DNA of 64,000 bases from CAMDBL01 sp964498125 (GTDB lineage: Bacteria; Pseudomonadota; Alphaproteobacteria; Rhizobiales; Hyphomicrobiaceae): the NCBI GenBank assembly GCA_964498125.1, contig CAZCGE010000062.1, positions 32,902-96,901 on the forward strand, read 5' to 3'. The notes below the pieces were generated by a model, which was not told the origin of the DNA, ran no database searches, and was given only the letters and a program-made list of their open reading frames with translations. Each line of letters opens with the position of its first letter. Position 1 is the stretch's first letter. This document shows positions 58,208-64,000 of this stretch, in pieces. A program made the translations under genes and the position numbers.

Positions 58208-58354
58208 TCAGGCTACATTCTGTGGTCGCGGTGGCGGCGGGCTGGTGATGACGCCAGCGTAGACAAGTATTGCGTACATGACCTGGTGAAAGATCACGAC
58301 GCCGAGGGCGCCAGTGATGAATCCGAATACGATCTTGCTGACGGACGCGGGCAT
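58208..58354 (-). CDS. 48-residue membrane peptide, N-terminal half of a split gene
   Basis: MPASVSKIVFGFITGALGVV then IFHQVMYAILVYAGVI and a Pro-rich tail. GGGGGAG lies 8 nt before the ATG, an excellent ribosome-binding site. One or two membrane helices. The GxxxVxxFHQ helix matches the start of larger relatives whose second half corresponds to the next gene. Gap between the two genes is 3 nt. Confidence 0.65.
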   Translation of the reverse strand: MPASVSKIVFGFITGALGVVIFHQVMYAILVYAGVITSPPPPRPQNVA

Positions 58355-58521
58355 GGCGATTTCTCCCCCGTTGCATGGCATCCCCCGACGCCACTGCTCG
58401 AACAGTATCCGTCAAAATTCAGTCGACGTAAACGTCTGAGCGAAGATAAGCCCCATTTCCTGATGCGCGTCGTGACTTTTCGTCTATCATCGCGGTCCAG
58501 TCCGGCCAGAGAGGGTGAACC

Positions 58522-59337
58522 ATGCCCATGCGTGCTCTTGTCCGCGTGCTCGTGTTGCTTGCCGCTGTTGGGGGCTTCCTCCTGCCGGCCGCCGCGCAGG
58601 ACCGCTGCCTTGCCGTCGCCGAGGCGCCCTCGGGTGCAAAGGTGCATCGCGCCGCCATGCGCATGGCGCAGGCCAAAGCCCAAGAGGTGCGCATCACCTA
58701 CTGGGGCCATTCGACCTTCATGCTGGAAAGCGCCGGCGGCGTGCGCATGGCGACCGACTACAACGACTACATCCGCCCCGTCCCCGTGCCCGACATCATC
58801 ACCATGAACCGGGCGCACAACACGCACTATACCGATCATCCCGAGCCGGCCATCAGGCACGTGCTGCGCGGCTGGAGCGAGACGGGCGGGGCGGCGCAGC
58901 ACGACGTCAAGTTCGCCGACGTGCGCGTGCGCAACGTGCCGACCAATATCCGCAGCTGGGACGGTGGCGGCACCTTCGTCTACGGCAACTCGGTGTTCGT
59001 GTTCGAGGTGGCGGGCCTGTGCATCGCCCATCTCGGCCATCTGCACCACACGCTGACCGTGCAGCAACTCGGCCAGATCGGGCAGATGGACATCGTCATG
59101 GTGCCGGTCGATGGCAGCTATACCCTCGACCTCGACGGCATGATCGAGGTGCTGAAGGTGCTGAAGGCGCCGCTGATGATCCCGATGCACTATTTCTCCA
59201 GCTACACGCTCAACCGCTTCATCGAGCGCATCGCCGGCACATTCGACGTCAAACAGCACCCGGTGCCGACAATCGTCATGTCGCGCGAGAAGTTGCCTTC
59301 ACCGGCGCAAGTGCTGGTGCTGCCGGGCGGGGGATAA
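58522..59337 (+). CDS. Secreted metallo-beta-lactamase-fold hydrolase
   Basis: This 271-residue protein has a signal peptide (ALVRVLVLLAAVGGFLLPAAAQD) and a UlaG-like MBL domain. ITYWGHSTFMLES opens the fold. The THxHxDH motif is replaced by NRAHNTHYTDHPEPA, and HLGHLHHTL and PMHYFSSYT carry further His ligands. The family cleaves lactones, esters or phosphodiesters. Substrate unknown. Periplasmic location inferred from the signal. Confidence 0.88.
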   Translation: MPMRALVRVLVLLAAVGGFLLPAAAQDRCLAVAEAPSGAKVHRAAMRMAQAKAQEVRITYWGHSTFMLESAGGVRMATDYNDYIRPVPVPDIITMNRAHNTHYTDHPEPAIRHVLRGWSETGGAAQHDVKFADVRVRNVPTNIRSWDGGGTFVYGNSVFVFEVAGLCIAHLGHLHHTLTVQQLGQIGQMDIVMVPVDGSYTLDLDGMIEVLKVLKAPLMIPMHYFSSYTLNRFIERIAGTFDVKQHPVPTIVMSREKLPSPAQVLVLPGGG

Positions 59338-59352
59338 GGGTGACGCGATCGC

Positions 59353-60282
59353 TCAACCGGCTGATTTTGCCGCCGCTGAAGGCCTCTGCGCCAGCAGGAT
59401 TCCGGCGATGACCAGCACCAGCGCCACGGCATGGAACGGCGCAAACGGCTCATTGATCAGTCCGACCGCGGCGATGGCCGTGAACACCGGCACCAGGTTG
59501 ACGTAGACGCCGGCACGCCCCGGCCCGATCAGGTCGACGCCGCGCATCATGAGCAGTTGCGCCAGGCACGACGGGAAGACAGCGATGAACATCGTGACGA
59601 TGAAGCCCTGGGTCGTCGGCATCCGCAGCCCCGTTGTCGCGGCCTCGAAGATGACCAGCGGCAGCGAGGTCAGCGCGGCGATCAAGGCCAGCAGCGTGAA
59701 GAACGCCGGCCCCGGCATTCGCGGACGATCGCGCAGCGCCACGGTATAGAAGGCATAGAGCACGCAGGCGGCGAGAATCAGCAGATCGCCGATGTTCTGC
59801 TCCAGGTCGAGAATGGTCAGCGGCGCGCCGCGGGTGGCGACCACCACCACGCCGATCATGGTGATGACAACGCCCGCCACCTGCGCCGCCGAGACCCGCG
59901 TGCCGTGCGCGAAAAACGCGCCGAGCATCACGAACATCGGCATCGAGCCCTGCAGGATGCCGATGTTGATGGCGCTCGTGTAGTGCGCCGAGAGATAGAA
60001 CAGCACGTTGAAGCCGGTGAAGCCGAGCGACGCCATCAGGACGATGCCCGGCAACCGCGCGCGGATATCGGGCCAATACGCCCTGACTTGGGCCCCATAG
60101 AGCGGCCACAGCACGGCGATCACCAGCACCCAGCGCAGCAGAACCAGAGTCAGTGGCGTGATCTGATCGACGGCCAGCCGGCTGGCGATGGCATTGCCGG
60201 CCCAGAACGTCGCGCACAGCGTCAGCAAGACGTTGGCCGAGCCGTAGCAGCGGTCGAGCAGGCGTTTGAGGCCGTGGAGCAT
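59353..60282 (-). CDS. DMT-superfamily (EamA) exporter
   Basis: This 309-residue inner-membrane protein has ten helices in two EamA repeats, each with the usual small-residue-rich core (LCATFWAGNAIASRLAVDQITP near the start; FPSCLAQLLMMRGVDLIGPGRAGVYVNLVPVFTAIAAV in the second half). EamA proteins export amino acids or other metabolites. Start at ATG 60282; a TTG at 60288 is also possible. Convergent with the MBL gene. Confidence 0.9.
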   Translation of the reverse strand: MLHGLKRLLDRCYGSANVLLTLCATFWAGNAIASRLAVDQITPLTLVLLRWVLVIAVLWPLYGAQVRAYWPDIRARLPGIVLMASLGFTGFNVLFYLSAHYTSAINIGILQGSMPMFVMLGAFFAHGTRVSAAQVAGVVITMIGVVVVATRGAPLTILDLEQNIGDLLILAACVLYAFYTVALRDRPRMPGPAFFTLLALIAALTSLPLVIFEAATTGLRMPTTQGFIVTMFIAVFPSCLAQLLMMRGVDLIGPGRAGVYVNLVPVFTAIAAVGLINEPFAPFHAVALVLVIAGILLAQRPSAAAKSAG

Positions 60283-60416
60283 GGGCAACCGATGGCGGGA
60301 GGAGACGTCGTCAGACAGGCCGCGACAGTCCGTCGAGATCTAGCCGCCAATCGGCGCGCTGTCACCCGCGCTAGTACCCGCCGTCAGAAGTCAGTGAGTC
60401 AGCAAACCCATCAACT

Positions 60417-60568
60417 CCGTCATGCCGGCGGAGGCCGGCACCCACGTGCGCTGGCAGCGAATACGGTAAACGCGGCGAAGAACGGCACGAGCAGCTTGCT
60501 TGTCGCCGATCTCACACGCACCGTTCGCTGCAACCTGTCGTAGGTCCCGGCCTTCGCCGGGATGACGG
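60417..60568. repeat. Inverted pair of REP-like elements (CGTCAT-CCGGC-GGCCGG type)
   Basis: CCGTCATGCCGGCGGAGGCC at 60417 and onward is repeated in inverse orientation at 60543-60568 (as GGTCCCGGCCTTCGCCGGGA and on). Each half is itself a small hairpin. This dispersed intergenic element is common in alphaproteobacteria. The 313-bp gap between the exporter and redoxin genes holds nothing else. Confidence 0.8.
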
Positions 60569-60602
60569 CAGTGGGTGTGTTAGCCATTTGTGATGCCGGG
60601 TA

Positions 60603-61244
60603 TTAGCCGCGGTACTTCATCGAGCAGCCGTAGGGCCGCGTGCTGGACAATGTCACTGGCTTGCCCTCGGCCAGTGCCGTCACGGCCTCGCGCACATAGT
60701 TGCGTGCGCCCTTGACGTCGGCGGCGTTGGACGTCGGCTTGTCGTCGATGGCGCCCATGTAGGCAAACCGCCCGTCTTTATCGATTACGAACATGTGCGG
60801 CGTGTTCTTGGCCTCGAACAGTTTGCCGACCTTGCTGGTGTCGTCGACCAGGTAAGCTGTGGGCTTGGCCTTGCGGTCGTCGAGATGCTTGTTGGCCTCG
60901 ATGCCTCGCAGATGGCCGCCCATGCCGGGCGGCGCGGAGTTGATCACCAGCCAGACCACGCCCTTGGCGGTCGCCTCGGCCTGTAGCGCCTGCATGTTGC
61001 CGGTGGAATAGTGCTTGTGGACGTAGGGGCACTCGAAGTTGTTCCACTCCATCACCACCGTCTTGCCCTTGTAGGCCGACAGCTTGTGCTCGACGCCGTT
61101 GGCGTCCTTCACCTTGAAGTCGGGCGCCGGCTGACCTGGCCGTATGTCGGCGGCCAACACGGCGCTTGCCGCCACTACCATCACTGCCGAGGCAAGCGTT
61201 GCCACAAATCCCGCCCGAAGCATGCTGCTCATCGCCGTCTCCAT
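60603..61244 (-). CDS. Secreted redoxin / thioredoxin-fold protein
   Basis: This thioredoxin-fold protein of about 213 residues has a signal peptide (LRAGFVATLASAVMVVAASAVLAAD). IRPGQPAPDFKVKDANGVEHKLSAYKGKTVVMEWNNFECPYVHKHY resembles AhpC/TSA-type redoxins, with a single peroxidatic-like Cys in FECPYV. A second Cys lies near the end (RPYGCSMKY). HMFVIDKDGRFAYMGAIDDKP is the conserved cis-Pro side. It probably reduces peroxides or thiols in the periplasm. Start among three Met codons is uncertain. Confidence 0.87.
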   Translation of the reverse strand: METAMSSMLRAGFVATLASAVMVVAASAVLAADIRPGQPAPDFKVKDANGVEHKLSAYKGKTVVMEWNNFECPYVHKHYSTGNMQALQAEATAKGVVWLVINSAPPGMGGHLRGIEANKHLDDRKAKPTAYLVDDTSKVGKLFEAKNTPHMFVIDKDGRFAYMGAIDDKPTSNAADVKGARNYVREAVTALAEGKPVTLSSTRPYGCSMKYRG

Positions 61245-61503
61245 TGCCGCTGCTGTCCTCATGCCAGAATGCCATGGCGATGCGGCGACCGCACGACGAT
61301 GCCGATCACAGACGCGTGATCGATGGCGGCTCCACGGATCGGGCGCGCCAGCAAGTTGATATCATGTTGATTGCTTGCTGCCTGCGGAACGCCCTGAGAG
61401 GATGCCAACCCAATATCCGTGAGGGGGTGACAAAGCTCTCCCGACAAGCGGCGCATGATGCTATGTTCATGCTCTGGCAAGTGCTCGTCGAGAAGGTGCC
61501 GTC

Positions 61504-61950
61504 ATGTCCGCCCAGACCGTTCTTGAAGAACTTACGAGAGATGAGCTGACGCGTGAGCACGTTCAGAGCCGAGTTGACGATTGGGTCGTGCGCATCGAGA
61601 GCCTCTACGATTATGTCATGCGCCAGCTGCCGGCTGGATGGTCGGCGAGGCGTGGGCTCCCGGTCACCATGCTCGAGCCGCTCATGAAGCGGCTGGGGGT
61701 GCCACAGCGCGAGCTACCCACGCTCGAGTTGCTCCGTGATGGCACGGTCAGTCTTCGGTTCCGCCCGTATGGCCTTTGGATCATCGGAGTCAACGGACGA
61801 ATCGACCTCGTCAAGGGGCGCGACTTCTACGTCATCGACGACCGGGCGATGACATTCGAGGCGCCGAGCTGGTACATCGCCGCAGTCTCGGAGAGCCGTG
61901 ACTCCGAGCCGTTCGATGATGCAAAGCTCGCAGAGCTTCTCCATTCATGA
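61504..61950 (+). CDS. Unknown 148-residue protein, first gene of a HEPN-type module
   Basis: The ATG at 61504 follows GAGAAGG. The protein begins with a helical region (MSAQTVLEELTRDELTREHVQSRVDDW). A mixed alpha/beta part follows with LRFRPYGLWIIGVNGRIDLV and DFYVIDDRAMTFEAPSWYIAAV. It has no family that I recognise; the second half looks like a small beta-rich domain. Its stop overlaps the HEPN-type gene start by four bases (ATGA), so the two are coupled. By position it could neutralise or guide the HEPN protein. GC content is lower than in flanking genes. Confidence 0.7.
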   Translation: MSAQTVLEELTRDELTREHVQSRVDDWVVRIESLYDYVMRQLPAGWSARRGLPVTMLEPLMKRLGVPQRELPTLELLRDGTVSLRFRPYGLWIIGVNGRIDLVKGRDFYVIDDRAMTFEAPSWYIAAVSESRDSEPFDDAKLAELLHS

Positions 61951-62420
61951 GGTCGCTGCCGCAGATCGGGGCGCTCTACAAGGCGATCAACCGGGGCTTT
62001 AATAGTGAGCGCCAGGATGCGCTGGCGACCGGAGACGAAGCCGCGGCTCTGCATATCGAGCAGAAGCAAGTCCTCAACGATCAAGCCTACTTCGTGCTGT
62101 GCTGGGGTCAGCTCGAAGCAGAGATAGACGACGCGTGTCGTGCGGCCATCCGGCGTCGGAAGGGAAACGCCAGCTGGGATATGCGGCGAGGTTTCGATTT
62201 CTACGATCCGGACGACAGGAGACTCTCCGGTCTGCCGTTCGACCGACGTGTGGCTATCGTTCTTGATCGCGATGGAGGCCCAGGCAGCCCGTACGCCAAA
62301 GTGATGTCGTATTACGAGACGCGGAACAAGGTTGCCCACGGCAAGCTCGAGGCGAAGCGTATCGACGTGTCCGAGGTTGTCGCCGACTTCTATGTTATTC
62401 AAGCCGCTCTGACGCGATAG
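61947..62420 (+). CDS. HEPN-type protein with canonical R-x4-H motif
   Basis: This 157-residue helical protein carries SYYETRNKVAHGKLEAKRID near residues 121-140. RNKVAH is the canonical R-N-x3-H active-site motif of HEPN ribonucleases. An acidic helix pair (EAEIDDACRAAIRRRKGNAS) and LDRDGGPGSPYAKVM precede it, similar to HEPN proteins of the RiboL-PSP or MAE_28990 type. HEPN proteins act as toxins or as RNA-cleaving effectors in defence systems. It is second in a two-gene unit with an unknown partner. Intact. Confidence 0.75.
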   Translation: MRSLPQIGALYKAINRGFNSERQDALATGDEAAALHIEQKQVLNDQAYFVLCWGQLEAEIDDACRAAIRRRKGNASWDMRRGFDFYDPDDRRLSGLPFDRRVAIVLDRDGGPGSPYAKVMSYYETRNKVAHGKLEAKRIDVSEVVADFYVIQAALTR

Positions 62421-62494
62421 AGGTTGCGTAGCAATTTCAATAACATAGGTGTTCGCACTTTTCCTCTACGGAGCGTCAGGCGCTCAAGCCCAGA

Positions 62495-63109
62495 TCACAC
62501 CTGCATCTGCCTCAGCGAAGCAATCAGCGCCGGTGCATCGATGCGCCGCGTCAGCTCGTCGTGAATGTTGCACAGCGTCAACCTGAGATAGTTGTGCATC
62601 GTCGGAAAATCGCGCGCGCGCAACTTCTCATGAATCGGCATCAGGTCGAAGTACTCCCGAGCATAGGCATCAGGTACCTCGAATGAGCGCTTCGGCGGGT
62701 GCTGACCAAAGCCCGACAGCCGCTGGTCGAGGCCGGTGCGCGCACGGTCCCAGGCCGGTTTTCCAACGGCTGGAGACACCGGATAACCGTCGTACACCGC
62801 CAGAACGATGCGACGCAGCGCCCGCAAAGGTTGGCCGTGGGCGGTGGCTGCATGCGGACGCAGCACGCCGTCGGCGACCTCCGCGACCATGACCAGTCCG
62901 ATGGGAAAGGCACTCCAGCGGGACAACTCGAGGGCCTCGATGAACGTCGGCTCGCCAAACAACACCTTGGCATAATGCCCGGCGCGGGCCCGCGAATACT
63001 CGTAGATGCCCTTCTGCACGACGAAGGCTGCGTGCTCGTCGATGAACAGACCAAGATCCTGGCGCGCGCGAATAGGCGGCTGACGGCGGAAGAGGCTGAA
63101 CAGGTTCAT
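62495..63109 (-). CDS. Conserved hypothetical protein of Rhizobiales type
   Basis: This 204-residue soluble protein starts MNLFSLFRRQPPIRARQDLG. FIDEHAAFVVQKGIYEYSRARAGHYAKVLFGEP near 22-54 is the most conserved-looking block, with ELSRWSAFPIGLVMVAEVADGVLRPHA after it. The same architecture recurs in many alphaproteobacterial genomes without a known function. It has no signal peptide or membrane helix. Convergent with the HEPN-type module. Confidence 0.8.
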   Translation of the reverse strand: MNLFSLFRRQPPIRARQDLGLFIDEHAAFVVQKGIYEYSRARAGHYAKVLFGEPTFIEALELSRWSAFPIGLVMVAEVADGVLRPHAATAHGQPLRALRRIVLAVYDGYPVSPAVGKPAWDRARTGLDQRLSGFGQHPPKRSFEVPDAYAREYFDLMPIHEKLRARDFPTMHNYLRLTLCNIHDELTRRIDAPALIASLRQMQV

Positions 63110-63340
63110 CGACTCGAATCATTCCCGCAAAGCCAGAGTTCAGCTGTCAAGGCATAGCGCATCGCAGCATTGGGTCTTGTCGCGAACTTTGCAAGACCGC
63201 CGCGTGTCGAACTAGCCGAAAGTCTTAGAGACAGACACATATACGCTCCTGAGACGTGATGCTACGCTTTGCGCCAAGTCGGACCGTTATGTCCAAAACG
63301 AACCGGTAATCGACACGGGCACCTTGGGAGGTATCGACGC

Positions 63341-63607
63341 ATGGCGCAGAAAACCAGCGATGAAATCCACTGGAAGCGAACCACCAACCTGATGCTGATG
63401 CATCTTGGGGTCTGGTTTTTCTTCGGCTACGTCATCCACATGTTCGTGGTGCCGCTCAACAAATTCACCGTGCCCGTGCTCGGCTTCCCGCTCGGCTTCT
63501 ACATGGCCGCGCAGGGCTCGCTGATCGTGTTCGTCGTCATGCTGTTCATGTTCGCACGCCAGCAGGACAGGATCGACCGCGAGCACGGCGTCGCCGAAGA
63601 CGATTGA
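63341..63607 (+). CDS. DUF4212 small subunit of a sodium/solute symporter
   Basis: This 88-residue membrane protein has two helices, LMLMHLGVWFFFGYVIHMFV and GFYMAAQGSLIVFVVMLFMFA, and a charged C-terminal tail. The N terminus HWKRTTNLMLMHLGVW is typical of the small partner found upstream of acetate-permease-like symporters. GGGAGG lies about 10 nt before the ATG. It forms an operon with the symporter gene that runs off the window. Confidence 0.93.
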   Translation: MAQKTSDEIHWKRTTNLMLMHLGVWFFFGYVIHMFVVPLNKFTVPVLGFPLGFYMAAQGSLIVFVVMLFMFARQQDRIDREHGVAEDD

Positions 63608-63620
63608 GGGGGAGACGACA

Positions 63621-64000
63621 ATGGCTACGACTACGACCCAAACCACCGCGGAATTCAGCAAGTCCCTTGGTCGACTGTATGCGATCTATACCGGGAGCTT
63701 TCTGGCATTCATCATCTTCATCGCGATCATCGAGCAGCTGGGCGTCCCGAACCGCGTCCTCGGCTATCTGTTCGTGTTCTTCACGCTGGCGGTCTACGCC
63801 GTCATCGGCGTGGCGACGCGCACGGCGGAGGTCTCGGAATACTATGTTGCTGGCCGGCGTGTGCCGGCCTTCTACAACGGTATGGCGACGGGTGCCGACT
63901 GGATGTCGGCAGCCTCCTTCGTCGGCATGGCCGGCACGCTGTTCCTGTTCGGCTACGACGGCATTGCCTGGGTGCTCGGCTGGACCGGCGGCTTCGTGCT
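63621..64000 (+). CDS. Sodium/solute symporter large subunit, N-terminal part (runs off the right edge)
   Basis: Starting at ATG 63621, with a GGGGGAG site upstream, 126 codons are visible. MATTTTQTTAEFSKSLGRLY leads to a first helix (AIYTGSFLAFIIFIAIIEQLG) and then VLGYLFVFFTLAVYAVIGV. EVSEYYVAGRRVPAFYNGMATGADWMSAASFVGMAGT is the conserved SSS-family block with the substrate/Na+ region. It is closest in style to ActP/VC_2705-type symporters. Gene is cut at 64000. Confidence 0.92.
   Translation, partial: MATTTTQTTAEFSKSLGRLYAIYTGSFLAFIIFIAIIEQLGVPNRVLGYLFVFFTLAVYAVIGVATRTAEVSEYYVAGRRVPAFYNGMATGADWMSAASFVGMAGTLFLFGYDGIAWVLGWTGGFV

Overview
This is 64 kb of high-GC chromosomal DNA from an alphaproteobacterium. 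The best markers are the gene order erpA / dgt / argS / SPOR protein / nagZ / scpA / scpB / tatABC, which is characteristic of that class, two copies of a palindromic intergenic element of the kind seen in Rhizobiales, a GTTC-N7-GTTC SOS box, and many housekeeping proteins of alphaproteobacterial type. No rRNA, tRNA, CRISPR array, integrase or transposase gene was recognised.

Layout. 1-1,100: the start of a trypsin-like protease gene running off the left edge, and a VapBC-type toxin-antitoxin pair lying between guaA and a short copy of the guaA 3' end, as in an island remnant. 1,085-13,620: guaA, two SEC-C proteins, a fumarase/PcaB-family lyase, a two-gene HEPN-like cassette beside a FemAB-like acetyltransferase gene, an FkbM methyltransferase, a TAXI-type binding protein and a biotin-dependent carboxylase subunit. 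13,620-15,330: a small accessory patch with a 90-bp duplicate of the carboxylase gene end, tiny ORFs and a Uma2 nuclease. 15,456-28,169: the conserved housekeeping run (Fe-S assembly, dNTP control, arginyl-tRNA synthetase, cell-wall recycling, chromosome condensation, Tat export), including a GNAT gene interrupted by one in-frame TGA. 28,170-28,860: a gene-free block of repeats and palindromes. 28,940-36,960: threonine synthase, an M16 peptidase, a RimJ-type acetyltransferase, a degenerate GGDEF/EAL membrane protein and a two-domain VOC protein.

36,979-41,440: two divergent Asp/Glu racemase-family genes with a repeated ribosome-binding leader, a cupin gene, a LysR regulator and decayed gene fragments. 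41,444-45,719: an AceE-like E1/transketolase and a threonine dehydratase in one operon, divergent from an Lrp/AsnC regulator. 45,849-50,786: a hydroxyacid dehydrogenase, a thioesterase, etfBA and a 3-hydroxyacyl-CoA dehydrogenase, an acyl-CoA oxidation set. 50,850-52,157: a cluster of very small ORFs around a candidate LexA box. 52,158-60,602: dsbB, a DedA-type protein, a GcvA-like regulator, hemW, a PilZ protein, RNase D, a split membrane protein, an MBL hydrolase and a DMT exporter. 60,603-64,000: a redoxin, a second two-gene HEPN-type module with a canonical R-x4-H motif, a conserved hypothetical gene, and the small subunit plus truncated large subunit of a sodium/solute symporter.

Threonine synthase, threonine dehydratase, the E1 enzyme, the propionyl/acetyl-CoA-type carboxylase and the ETF/hydroxyacyl-CoA genes could together serve amino-acid and short-chain acyl-CoA metabolism; that link is inference. 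The strongest candidates for something undescribed are the two HEPN-like pairs (5,602-6,419 and 61,504-62,420), the TGA-interrupted GNAT gene, the duplicated carboxylase tail forming a new small ORF, and the small-ORF cluster at the SOS box.
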